DNA from: Maribacter arcticus
GTDB lineage: Bacteria; Bacteroidota; Bacteroidia; Flavobacteriales; Flavobacteriaceae
Direction: 5' to 3'
NCBI RefSeq assembly: GCF_900167935.1
Contig: NZ_FUYL01000001.1
Coordinates: forward strand, 372,001-436,000
DNA: 64,000 nt
The notes below the pieces were generated by a model that ran no database searches, was not told where the DNA came from, and worked only from the letters and a program-made list of their open reading frames with translations. This document shows positions 43,470 to 52,379 of the stretch, piece after piece; within the stretch, counting starts at the first letter, position 1; every line of letters begins with the position of its first letter. A program made the translations under genes and the position numbers.

Positions 43470-44337
43470 CGGATTCTTTTTATTGGTTTTATTACTCATC
43501 GTAACCATCAATCCAATTTTAGCTCAAACTCCAGATGTATTTAGAATAGAGTATATGCTGATGCCAGATAATAGTGGTGATGTAGAAACTTCGCGAATTA
43601 AGCTGGTGTTAAATGTACCTATTGCGTTAAGAGAAAAAAGAGATTACCTAATTCTAGGGGCAGAATATAACCGGTATAATTTTGAAGTGCCTGATGACCT
43701 ATTTCCTAATTCTAATGATTTAAGTAAGTTTCATGTGATAGATGTCAATATGGCTTACATGTATAATTTGAGTGAGAAATGGCGGTTAATAGGAGTAGTT
43801 ACTCCACGTTGGTCTTCAAATTTTGTAGAAGAATTGCAGCAAGATGATTTTAATATGAATTATACGGTGGGTGCCTATAAAAATATTAAAGATGTAGAAA
43901 AACCTTTTATTTTAGTATTAGGAATTTCATATAATGGCACTTCACCAATTGATGTTCCACTGCCTTTTGTGTACTATGAAAAGCGATTTCACCCAAATTG
44001 GTCTTACGTTTTAGGGGTGCCAAAATCTGGAATGAAATATTTTACCAAGAAGGGACATTTCTTTCAAACAGAATTATTTTTAGATGGGTATTATGTGAAT
44101 ATTCAGAACAATATATTACTTCCGGGTAATAATTTATCTACTGATGTCTCTTCTACGGCATTATTATTGACTTTAGGTTATCAGTATAAGATAACTAAGG
44201 ATATGTCCGTTTACTTAATAGGTGGTCACTCCTTATTTCAGAATGGAGTATTAAGGGACGAAGAACGAAATGATATTTTTACCTTAAATGATGAAGCAGG
44301 ACTTTATTTTAGAACAGGATTTAGAATAGGAATTTAA
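43456..44337 (+). CDS. DUF6268-like outer membrane beta-barrel protein
   Basis: 293 residues from ATG 43456 (another in-frame ATG lies at 43444); a signal peptide follows (GFFLLVLLLIVTINPILAQ). The mature region is beta-strand rich (RIEYMLMPDNSGD, YLILGAEYNRYNF, WRLIGVVTPRWSS) and ends GLYFRTGFRIGI, like an outer membrane barrel. It overlaps the MscS gene by 14 nt. The DUF6268 assignment is from memory of such proteins and is not certain. Confidence 0.7.
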   Translation: MKKASGFFLLVLLLIVTINPILAQTPDVFRIEYMLMPDNSGDVETSRIKLVLNVPIALREKRDYLILGAEYNRYNFEVPDDLFPNSNDLSKFHVIDVNMAYMYNLSEKWRLIGVVTPRWSSNFVEELQQDDFNMNYTVGAYKNIKDVEKPFILVLGISYNGTSPIDVPLPFVYYEKRFHPNWSYVLGVPKSGMKYFTKKGHFFQTELFLDGYYVNIQNNILLPGNNLSTDVSSTALLLTLGYQYKITKDMSVYLIGGHSLFQNGVLRDEERNDIFTLNDEAGLYFRTGFRIGI

Positions 44338-44346
44338 AAAATTATT

Positions 44347-45510
44347 ATGTCAAAAATATTAGTAATAGAAGATGAAGCTGCCATTAGAAGGGTATTGGTC
44401 AAAATCTTATCTGAAGAGAACGATGCGTATTCTGTAGAAGAAGCAGAAGATGGATTGAAGGGAATTGAAACCATTAAGAACAATGATTATGATTTGGTTC
44501 TTTGTGACATAAAAATGCCTAAAATGGATGGTGTTGAAGTACTGGAGGCTGCACGAAAAATAAAACCAGAAATACCTTTTATAATGATATCTGGTCATGG
44601 TGATTTAGATACTGCCGTAAATACAATGCGCTTAGGTGCTTTCGACTACATCTCAAAACCGCCAGATTTAAATAGATTGTTAACAACCGTAAGAAATGCT
44701 TTAGATAGAAAAGTTTTGGTTGTAGAAAATAAGAATCTAAAAAAGAAGGTTAGTAAGAACTATGAAATGATAGGGGATAGCAACGAAATAAGTACCATTA
44801 AAGGTATGATAGAAAAAGTTGCGCCAACCGATGCTCGTGTATTGATAACGGGTTCTAATGGTACAGGGAAAGAATTAGTTGCTCATTGGCTTCATGAGAA
44901 AAGCGCAAGAAGTGGAGAATCATTTATTGAAGTTAATTGTGCCGCAATACCGTCCGAATTAATTGAAAGTGAATTATTCGGCCATGTAAAAGGTGCTTTT
45001 ACATCTGCTGTAAAAGATAGAGCAGGTAAGTTTGAGGCTGCCAATAAGGGTACCATATTTTTAGATGAAATTGGTGATATGAGCCTTTCTGCCCAAGCAA
45101 AAGTTTTACGTGCACTTCAAGAAAGTAAAATATCAAGAGTAGGTTCTGACAAAGATATTAAAGTTGATGTTCGTGTTATTGCAGCGACTAACAAAGATTT
45201 AAAGAAGGAAATTGAAGATGGTAACTTTAGAGAAGATTTATATCATCGATTAGCAGTAATTCTTATACAAGTACCTAGTTTAAACGATAGAAGGGATGAT
45301 ATTCCTTTGCTGATTGAACATTTTTCGAAGAAGATTACCGAAGAACAAGGTATGGCTGCTAAAACTTTTTCAGATACGGCGATTAAGCTTTTAAAAGCAT
45401 ATGATTGGACAGGAAATATAAGAGAGCTTAGAAACGTTGTTGAGCGTTTAATTATACTTGGTGGTCAAGTTGTTTCTGAAGATGATGTGAAATTATTTGC
45501 TAGTAAGTAA
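44347..45510 (+). CDS. NtrC-like response regulator lacking a DNA-binding domain
   Basis: 387 residues. Receiver domain 1-120 (D54 phosphoacceptor in VLCDIKMPKMDG, K103). AAA+ domain 140-375 with Walker A GSNGTGKE (169-176), GAFTSA (216-221) in place of GAFTGA, Walker B FLDEIGD (238-244) and the sensor II segment GNIRELRNVVER. The protein stops just after, at FASK, where NtrC family members carry a Fis-type HTH. I recall the same truncated form in other Flavobacteriia, so it is probably natural. It follows the barrel gene by 9 bp. Confidence 0.9.
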   Translation: MSKILVIEDEAAIRRVLVKILSEENDAYSVEEAEDGLKGIETIKNNDYDLVLCDIKMPKMDGVEVLEAARKIKPEIPFIMISGHGDLDTAVNTMRLGAFDYISKPPDLNRLLTTVRNALDRKVLVVENKNLKKKVSKNYEMIGDSNEISTIKGMIEKVAPTDARVLITGSNGTGKELVAHWLHEKSARSGESFIEVNCAAIPSELIESELFGHVKGAFTSAVKDRAGKFEAANKGTIFLDEIGDMSLSAQAKVLRALQESKISRVGSDKDIKVDVRVIAATNKDLKKEIEDGNFREDLYHRLAVILIQVPSLNDRRDDIPLLIEHFSKKITEEQGMAAKTFSDTAIKLLKAYDWTGNIRELRNVVERLIILGGQVVSEDDVKLFASK

Positions 45511-45526
45511 TTAAAACTAGGGATTT

Positions 45527-46222
45527 CTATTTTTCTTTTGGGCAGTCGCCTATTTTATTTAATGCATTTTGAGTAATCTCTTTAGTGCGTAAATTATAAT
45601 ATTTACTGCCTTCAGTTAAATTTGGTTTCAGTAATTGATTTTCACATTCATCAAATATACGCTGTGCGAAGGCTTTTGCGTCTTTGCAATTAATAGTGGC
45701 AACAACTTTTTCAAGTGAAACTTTATACTTTGCTAATGAAAGGTCTATTTTATCATTTAAACTAAGGCTTTTACTGTTCTTGGTGTTAATTACGGTTTTT
45801 GAAGCAGTATTAGTGTTCATTGATAATACGTCATTAGCGTATGTGCTATTATGGCTATCGTGTGAATCAAGAACAAACATAGTGTTGTTGATGAGCTCAA
45901 TAGATTTATCTAAATAGGTCCTTGTGCCTTCTAAAGTTGTGGATTTGGTGGCGAGAACAAGTGTATCTAAATTTTCGTTCATACTTGCTTTTGCAAAAGT
46001 ACAACCACAAACTTTTAATTGGTTTTTAGATTTTTCCAAAGCATTTACAGCCTTGTATGCATAGAACCTAGCTTGGTTTATGTCATCTGTAAGAAGTGCA
46101 GCGGTTATCTGAGATTTTGCAAATCCCATATTTGAATTTGCGTATTCACAGTCTAAATTCGTTCGAAAAGAGGATAGTGCTAATACAGCAAGAGTACAGA
46201 AAATGTAGGTCGCTTTCTTCAT
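45527..46222 (-). CDS. exported hypothetical protein
   Basis: 231 residues with a signal peptide (MKKATYIFCTLAVLALSSF). The mature protein is mostly predicted helix, with several Cys (DCEY, KVCGCTFAK, INCKDAK, DECEN, GDCPKEK) that may form disulfides, and Ala/Asn-rich repeats. I recognise no domain. Bacteroidota often have such helical periplasmic proteins. Confidence 0.65.
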   Translation of the reverse strand: MKKATYIFCTLAVLALSSFRTNLDCEYANSNMGFAKSQITAALLTDDINQARFYAYKAVNALEKSKNQLKVCGCTFAKASMNENLDTLVLATKSTTLEGTRTYLDKSIELINNTMFVLDSHDSHNSTYANDVLSMNTNTASKTVINTKNSKSLSLNDKIDLSLAKYKVSLEKVVATINCKDAKAFAQRIFDECENQLLKPNLTEGSKYYNLRTKEITQNALNKIGDCPKEK

Positions 46223-46393
46223 TTGTAGGTTATTTAAATTGTAAAATTTGGGATTTTACAATTATAAATTTAAGTGCTTTGTTCAACGGAAAATATTATT
46301 TTCGATACAATACGTTTGAATTACGATAAACGGAAATTTATAGGATAAGTACCCCATTCTATTAAAAACAGAATTAAAATTTTATATTTCAGT

Positions 46394-47275
46394 ATGAATA
46401 GGATAGAAATACAACAATACAGGGCTAATAACGACTTTAAAATATCTGAAACGAAAACATATGAAGATTTCGGTAAATCAGAAAAGATTCTAAAAAAAGA
46501 GTTATCGGTAATTAGAAGAGAACTTGGAGAGTTTCAAGACACCATTTATGCACATGGTAAATATAGTATTTTGGTGTGTTTGCAAGGAATGGACACTGCA
46601 GGAAAAGATAGTTTAATACGAGAGATATTTAAAGACTTTAATGTTAGTGGAGTAGAGGTGCATAGTTTTAAAGTGCCTACCGAATTAGAATTAAGTCATA
46701 ATTATTTATGGCGTCATTATTTAGTATTACCTGCAAAGGGTAAATTTGGGGTTTTTAATAGAACCCATTATGAAAATGTATTAGTAACCAGAGTTCATCC
46801 AGAATATATTCTAAATGAACACATTCCGGGTATTCATAACGTAGAAGACATAGATCAAAAATTTTGGGATAAAAGGTTTGAACAAATCAATGATTTTGAG
46901 CGTCATCTAGCAGAAAATGGAACGTTGATTTTTAAATTTTTCTTAAATCTTTCTAAAGAAGAACAACGTCAACGTTTGTTAAGACGATTAGCTCTTAAAG
47001 AAAAACATTGGAAGTTTTCTCCAGGCGATTTAAAAGAGCGTGAATTATGGCAGACCTATCAGAATTGTTACGAAGAGGCAATTTCAAAAACCACAAATGA
47101 TTATGCACCTTGGTTCGTGGTACCTGCAGATAACAAAAAAGCAACTCGAATAATTATTGCTTCTATATTACTTCAATCGTTAAAAAAATACAAAGATATT
47201 AAAGAGCCTATGTTAAGCGATAAAATATTAGCTAATTTAGGCACCTATGAAGAACAGTTACAACGTGAAAAGTAA
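46394..47275 (+). CDS. polyphosphate kinase 2 family protein
   Basis: 293 residues. P-loop kinase with Walker A GMDTAGKDSLIREIF (residues about 65-79), lid/catalytic region HSFKVPTELELSHNYLWRHY, Walker-B-like GVFNRTHYENVLVTRVHPE and FFLNLSKEEQRQRLLRRL. PPK2 enzymes phosphorylate nucleoside mono- or diphosphates with polyphosphate. The class (I, II or III) is not certain. Its stop lies inside the start of the next gene. Confidence 0.88.
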   Translation: MNRIEIQQYRANNDFKISETKTYEDFGKSEKILKKELSVIRRELGEFQDTIYAHGKYSILVCLQGMDTAGKDSLIREIFKDFNVSGVEVHSFKVPTELELSHNYLWRHYLVLPAKGKFGVFNRTHYENVLVTRVHPEYILNEHIPGIHNVEDIDQKFWDKRFEQINDFERHLAENGTLIFKFFLNLSKEEQRQRLLRRLALKEKHWKFSPGDLKERELWQTYQNCYEEAISKTTNDYAPWFVVPADNKKATRIIIASILLQSLKKYKDIKEPMLSDKILANLGTYEEQLQREK

Positions 47276-48641
47276 ACTTGCGCTATTAGTCGTTATTTTC
47301 TTTACCTATTTTGGGTTTTCTCAAAGCAATGATCAAGAACAAATTAAAAAGTTATACGATGCTGCATTAACCCAAGGAAAAGGGTATGATTGGTTAAATT
47401 ATTTATCAAATCAAATTGGTGGTCGGCTTTCAGGGTCAATACAAGCGCAACAGGCAGTAAATTATACGAAATCTCAATTAGATTCATTAGGTCTCGATAA
47501 AGTTTGGTTGCAGCCTGTTATGGTGCCAAAATGGGTAAGGGGTACACCTGAGTTTGCTTATTTTGAAACTACACCTGGCGTAACTACTAATATGGCAATT
47601 TGTGCATTAGGTGGCTCGGTTGCCACTCCACCTAAAGGTATTAAGGCAAACATTATAGAACTAGGTGGAATTGAAGAATTAGCTACTTTGGGTAAGGATA
47701 AAATACAAGGTAAAATTGTATTCTTCAATAAGCCGATGGATCCTACTCAGATTAATACATTTAATGCATATTCCAATTGCGTTGACCAACGCTACTCAGG
47801 TGCGTTAGAAGCTTCTAAATATGGAGCATTAGGCGTAATTGTAAGATCAATGAATCTTCGGCTAGATGATTTTCCGCATACGGGTTCAATGGGGTATGGC
47901 GAACAATCTGTTGATGATAGAATACCTGCTGCTGCTATAAGTACAAACGCTGCAGATTTGTTGAGTACATCGTTAAAGTTAAATCCTGAAATCAATTTTT
48001 ATTTTAAACAGAATTGCAAGCAATTTGAAGATGTAGAATCATATAACGTAATCGGAGAGATTAGAGGTAGTTCTAAGCCAGAAGAAATTATTGTGGTTGG
48101 TGGTCATTTAGATTCTTGGGATTTAGGTGATGGTTCTCATGATGATGGTGCGGGTTGTGTGCAAAGTATGGAAGTACTAAACCTTTTTAAGAAAACAGGG
48201 TTTAAACCTAAGCGAACTATTAGAGTGGTACTCTTTATGAATGAGGAAAATGGTTTAAGGGGTGGTACAAAATATGCAGAAGTTGCCAATACAAATAAAG
48301 AGAAGCACATCTTCGCATTAGAAAGTGATTCAGGGGGCTTTACGCCAAGAGGTTTTACTTTCGACAGTTCTGATAAAGATTTTGATAAAATTAAAAGCTG
48401 GAAACCCTTATTTGAACCTTACTTAGTTCATTATTTTGAAAAAGGTGGAAGCGGTGCAGATATAGGTCCGTTGAAAAAAGATGGTATGGTGTTAGCTGGT
48501 TTACGACCAGACTCACAACGGTATTTCGACTATCACCATGCGGAAAATGATACTTTCGAACATGTTAATAAACGTGAGCTTGAATTAGGGTCTGCCTCAA
48601 TGGCAAGTTTAATTTATTTGGTAGATACCTACGGCTTTTAA
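47247..48641 (+). CDS. M28 family metallopeptidase (carboxypeptidase Q-like), exported
   Basis: 464 residues with signal peptide (SKLALLVVIFFTYFGFSQ). The dizinc site is visible: His/Asp in VVGGHLDSWDLGDGSHDDGAG, the Glu pair in FMNEENGLRGG and a later Asp in ALESDSGGF, plus a C-terminal His in DYHHAENDTFEHV. It probably trims peptides in the periplasm or outside. ATG 47247 overlaps the PPK2 gene by 29 nt. A GTG at 47265 is a shorter alternative. Confidence 0.87.
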   Translation: MKNSYNVKSKLALLVVIFFTYFGFSQSNDQEQIKKLYDAALTQGKGYDWLNYLSNQIGGRLSGSIQAQQAVNYTKSQLDSLGLDKVWLQPVMVPKWVRGTPEFAYFETTPGVTTNMAICALGGSVATPPKGIKANIIELGGIEELATLGKDKIQGKIVFFNKPMDPTQINTFNAYSNCVDQRYSGALEASKYGALGVIVRSMNLRLDDFPHTGSMGYGEQSVDDRIPAAAISTNAADLLSTSLKLNPEINFYFKQNCKQFEDVESYNVIGEIRGSSKPEEIIVVGGHLDSWDLGDGSHDDGAGCVQSMEVLNLFKKTGFKPKRTIRVVLFMNEENGLRGGTKYAEVANTNKEKHIFALESDSGGFTPRGFTFDSSDKDFDKIKSWKPLFEPYLVHYFEKGGSGADIGPLKKDGMVLAGLRPDSQRYFDYHHAENDTFEHVNKRELELGSASMASLIYLVDTYGF

Positions 48642-48693
48642 TAAGACACTCTAAATTGCAACTTGCAATATCATCGATGTTTAAGTTGTGCTT

Positions 48694-49831
48694 TTATTTA
48701 TCTGAAATACTATTGCTCATTTTTTCAATTCCTTTTGTTTCAATGGAGGTTGATTTATATCGTAGATCTAGAAAGAAGTCAATAAGTATGTCTAGATACT
48801 TCTCGATGAAATTGAATAAAGGTCCCGCAATATATTTCACAATATTAAAAGAGGCAGTAATCATTAACGTTACTGTTCCTGCCAAAATCAAGTATTTATT
48901 ATAATGCCCCATTAAATTATTGAAGATTATATATCCTATTCTTTGGTTTTGCAAATACAGTGGATAGGTCATAATACCCAAGTAAAGAAAATAGGGTTTA
49001 TTTAGCCATTTTAGACGCCCTAAAATGACCAAAAGCATAATTGCATATACAGCGAAAATTACAGCAACGATAATAGGTTTTGAGAAGGTTTCTGGATAAA
49101 TGATTATTGCTATTTTGGCATAAATCATACGATGAAATGTGGAGAGAATGAAACAGATAAGGATGGCGGTACCATTCTTTATATTTATTTTTTTACTATT
49201 ATAGATTTCTGCCATTAACATACCGGCAATAAATGCAGGTGACCATTCGAACATCAAGAACAAGTCGATTACTTTTACGACGATATTGCCTTGAACTAAA
49301 GGATATATACCTGATAACGCTAGTCATATTTATATGCAATTGTAGATATTTTTATTTTCTTGTAACGGTGTAGTATTTAGAAAGCCAAGTGCAAGTGCAT
49401 AAAACCTTAATTCTACCAACATGGTCCAGTAGGCTCCATCCAAACGTTCTACATGGAAAAAATCTTGTAGCAATGTCAAATTGAATAAAAAGAGACCAAA
49501 TGTGGCATGAAATCTGGGAGCTCCGAAGAAGACCGTAACCATATAGGTGATGAATGCACAAAGCCAATACACGGAAAATAAACGTACCACTCTAGATTTG
49601 AAAAAGTAGGAAACAGATTTATTTGATACAGAAAGTGCAATAACAAAACCACTGATGATGAAAAATAAGTCAATAAAAACAGCGCAATACTTTATCCACT
49701 CACCTGCAAGTTCCAAGAAACTTAAGTTTTTCAGCTTTCAATTCTCTATAAAGATAGAGGACCAACATAATACCGACAGCGGTAACAAATCGTAGTAAAT
49801 CTATTTGGTAAATGCGCTTTTTAACAGGCAT
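48694..49831 (-). pseudogene. acyltransferase-3 (OafA/YrhL-like) gene broken by frameshift and stops
   Basis: From ATG 49831 the frame encodes a typical start (KKRIYQIDLLRFVTAVGIML) but is lost by a frameshift near 49720-49740 into the frame of ELAGEWIKYCAVFIDLFFII. That frame ends at TAA 49330-49332, meets a TGA two codons later, then resumes as LALSGIYPLVQGN with EWSPAFIAGML and further membrane helices. The position where family members have the conserved catalytic His (as in ML-F-H-Y) reads MLVLYLYR here. A deletion probably removed part of the middle. It formerly O-acylated a cell-envelope sugar. Confidence 0.8.
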
Positions 49832-49990
49832 AAAAATTTAAACGTATTATGTCAGTAAGCAAAAAACGTCATATTCTTAAGAATAAATTATTCTAGTCGA
49901 TAGAAGTGTCTATAAATTGGCTTATCTCCTTTTAGTAGGTAATTATGAGCATATTGAGATTGGTGAAACACTCAAATCGTTAAATTTCTT

Positions 49991-49998
49991 TACCTTTG
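49991..49998 (+). promoter_or_regulatory. -7 promoter element for the immunophilin gene
   Basis: TACCTTTG matches TAnnTTTG, 22 bp before the start codon. Confidence 0.42.
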
Positions 49999-50020
49999 TC
50001 AGATATTTAAAAATAGTAAA

Positions 50021-50953
50021 ATGGAAGAAGGAATTTACGCCAAGTTTAATACTAACAAAGGTGAAATATTAGTAAAATTAACCCATGAAAAAACTCCAGG
50101 TACGGTAGGTAATTTCGTGGCTCTTGCAGAAGGGAATAAAGAGAATAATGTAAAAAGTAAAGGTGAGCCTTTTTATAATGGGCTGAAATTTCATAGAGTG
50201 ATTCCAGATTTTATGATTCAAGGTGGTTGTCCACTAGGAAGAGGAACTGGAGATGCAGGGTATAAATTTGATGATGAATTTCATCCTGAATTAAAGCATG
50301 ACAAACCAGGTGTACTTTCTATGGCAAACTCTGGCCCTGGCACCAATGGTAGTCAATTTTATATAACTCACGTTCCAACCCCATGGTTAGATAATAAACA
50401 TACCGTTTTCGGTCATGTAACTGCTGGTCAAGGGGTTGTTGATGAAATAGCACAGGAAGATTTAATTGAATCTTTAGAGATAGTTAGAGTAGGTGATGAT
50501 GCCCAAAATTGGGATGCTGTTAAGGCTTTTGAAAATTTTAATACTTCTGGTGAGGCTCGTTTAGCTGCAGATAAAGCAAAGCAAGAAGCCGAACTTGATA
50601 AAGTAGCTGCTGGTTTTGAATCTACCGCATCTGGACTTCGATATAAGATGATTCAGAAAGGTAATGGTGCTAAAGCTGAAAAGGGTAAACAAGTATCTGT
50701 TCACTACGAAGGTTCACTTTTATCAGGAGATGTATTTGACTCTTCTTATAAGCGTAATTCACCAATAGATTTTCAGTTAGGTATTGGTCAGGTTATTCCA
50801 GGTTGGGATGAGGGAATTTCACTTTTAAAAGTTGGTGATAAAGCACGTTTTGTAATTCCATCAGATTTAGCATATGGTTCAGCAGGAGCTGGAGGGGTAA
50901 TTCCACCAAATGCTACATTAATATTTGATGTAGAATTAATGAAAGTAGGATAA
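50021..50953 (+). CDS. dual-family immunophilin: cyclophilin-FKBP fusion peptidyl-prolyl isomerase
   Basis: 310 residues. Residues about 5-165 are a cyclophilin domain (FYNGLKFHRVIPDFMIQGG, SMANSGPGTNGSQFYIT, VFGHVTAGQGVVDEI); about 170-200 is an Ala/Lys/Glu-rich helical linker; about 205-310 is an FKBP domain (KQVSVHYEGSLLSGDVFDSS, IGQVIPGWDEGISLL, YGSAGAGGVIPPNATLIFDV). Both active-site sets look complete. There is no signal peptide, so it is a cytoplasmic chaperone-foldase. Fused immunophilins of both families have been described in a few bacteria and protists. Confidence 0.92.
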   Translation: MEEGIYAKFNTNKGEILVKLTHEKTPGTVGNFVALAEGNKENNVKSKGEPFYNGLKFHRVIPDFMIQGGCPLGRGTGDAGYKFDDEFHPELKHDKPGVLSMANSGPGTNGSQFYITHVPTPWLDNKHTVFGHVTAGQGVVDEIAQEDLIESLEIVRVGDDAQNWDAVKAFENFNTSGEARLAADKAKQEAELDKVAAGFESTASGLRYKMIQKGNGAKAEKGKQVSVHYEGSLLSGDVFDSSYKRNSPIDFQLGIGQVIPGWDEGISLLKVGDKARFVIPSDLAYGSAGAGGVIPPNATLIFDVELMKVG

Positions 50954-50979
50954 ATAATAATTTATTCTAATAAAAGAGC

Positions 50980-51008
50980 AACACCTTTATCGTGATGATG
51001 GGGGTGTT
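50980..51008 (+). terminator. hairpin terminator after the immunophilin gene
   Basis: Stem AACACC/GGTGTT extended by G-U pairs, followed by a T-run. Confidence 0.6.
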
Positions 51009-51055
51009 TTTTTGTGTAAATATATTTTAACTGTCGTAAATGGTATTTTCCACTA

Positions 51056-51142
51056 TTATTTTTTACGGGCTGTAAAGCCAGCCAATAGTAAGGCAATATT
51101 CACGATAATTAAAATTAGAAATACAGTGAAAAATGTGTTCAT
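51056..51142 (-). CDS. 28-residue single-helix membrane peptide
   Basis: ATG 51142 to TAA 51056 encodes MNTFFTVFLILIIVNIALLL plus a short basic tail (AGFTARKK). The first 17 residues line up with the 59-residue protein at 33828-34007 (pattern M-x-T-F-x-T-h-F-L-h-L-h-x-h-N-I-A). A positive C-terminus suggests the N-terminus faces out. No family is recognised, but the match between two loci argues for a real gene. It lies between the immunophilin and cold-shock genes. Confidence 0.5.
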   Translation of the reverse strand: MNTFFTVFLILIIVNIALLLAGFTARKK

Positions 51143-51256
51143 AGGTTGTACAGTAAAGTCGGGGAACTTTAATATGTTTAACCATTAGATAGTCAATCTC
51201 CTAAATGGTTGCGTTGTTGTTGAACAAATTTTTAAATTTTTAAGATAAAGCATAAA

Positions 51257-51283
51257 AAAACCCGAACCATTGGTTCGGGTTTT
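51257..51283 (-). terminator. hairpin terminator after the cold-shock gene
   Basis: Stem around CCCGAACC/GGTTCGGG with a T-run on the minus strand, 27 bp after the cspA-like stop. Confidence 0.82.
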
Positions 51284-51309
51284 ATTCTATAAAAAAGTTA
51301 AATCGTTAC

Positions 51310-51504
51310 CTAGTCAATTACCTTCACATTAACGGCGTTTAATCCTTTTTTACCTTGTTGTAGTTCAAATTCCACAACATCACCTTCTCGAACTTCATCG
51401 ATTAAGCCAGAAATGTGTACAAAATGATCTTCGTTTGAACCATCTTCAGTGATAAAACCATAACCTTTGGAATCATTGAAGAATTTTACTGTCCCTTTAC
51501 TCAT
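51310..51504 (-). CDS. cold-shock domain protein
   Basis: 64 residues, one OB fold. RNP1 KGYGFI and RNP2-like HFVHIS are present (MSKGTVKFFNDSKGYGFI, then EDHFVHISG). It binds single-stranded RNA/DNA and melts mRNA structure. The length is normal for the CspA family. The AT-rich region upstream to 51600 should hold its promoter and a 5' leader. Confidence 0.95.
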   Translation of the reverse strand: MSKGTVKFFNDSKGYGFITEDGSNEDHFVHISGLIDEVREGDVVEFELQQGKKGLNAVNVKVID

Positions 51505-51633
51505 AATAGAAAAATTAAATATTAATTAAAGCGCGAAGATAGTTTTTTTTTATTAAATATCTTAAATTCTTACAGGTTATCTTAATGTTAAGAATTAGAC
51601 TCTAACATCTTGAGCATGAACTCGTTTTTAGGC

Positions 51634-52272
51634 CTATGCAGTAGGGTCTGGCGTCATTCTCAAGTAAGGTTTTATTTCGGTAACTCCTTTAGGAAACATT
51701 TCTTTTGCAACGGCAGTTGATATAGCAGGGCTAACCACAACATCTTTACCATGTTCCCAGTTTGCTGGTGTAGCAACTTTATGGTATGCAGTAAGTTGTA
51801 AAGAATCTATAACTCTTAATAATTCATAAAAATTTCTTCCTGTCGAAGCTGGGTATGTCAATGTAAGTTTTACACTTTTGTCTGGTGCAATGATAAATAC
51901 CGAACGTACCGTTAAATTGTTGTCTGCATTTGGGTGAATCATATCATATAGATGAGACACTTTTTTATCTTCATCGGCTATAATAGGAAAATTAACCGTG
52001 GTATTTTGAACTTCATTGATATCCTTGATCCACTCTGCATGCGACGCTGCACCATCAACACTAAGGGCTAGCATTTTTACGTTTCTTTTGTCAAATTCGT
52101 TTTTGAATTTAGAGGCTGTTCCTAACTCTGTTGTGCAAACAGGTGTGAAATCAGCTGGATGCGAGAATAAAATTCCCCAACTATCGCCTAAATAATCGTA
52201 TAAATTAATAGTTCCCATTGAACTATCTGCGGTAAAATCTGGAGCCTTATCTCCTAATCGTATTGTTGCCAT
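51634..52272 (-). CDS. peroxiredoxin, 1-Cys Prx6 type
   Basis: 212 residues. The peroxidatic Cys46 is in SHPADFTPVCTTEL. The C-terminal extension (KVATPANWEHGKDVVVSPAIS, EIKPYLRMTPDPTA) is that of the Prx6 group, and no resolving Cys is seen. It reduces hydrogen peroxide and organic hydroperoxides in the cytoplasm. Confidence 0.94.
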   Translation of the reverse strand: MATIRLGDKAPDFTADSSMGTINLYDYLGDSWGILFSHPADFTPVCTTELGTASKFKNEFDKRNVKMLALSVDGAASHAEWIKDINEVQNTTVNFPIIADEDKKVSHLYDMIHPNADNNLTVRSVFIIAPDKSVKLTLTYPASTGRNFYELLRVIDSLQLTAYHKVATPANWEHGKDVVVSPAISTAVAKEMFPKGVTEIKPYLRMTPDPTA

Positions 52273-52379
52273 TTGTATGATTTTTAATTAATATATTATA
52301 TCCTATAAAATTACTAGATTATTAGTCCTTGTGTAAAGGTTTTTGGTTAAAAGTCTATTAAAATTTTTACTTTTAGTTT

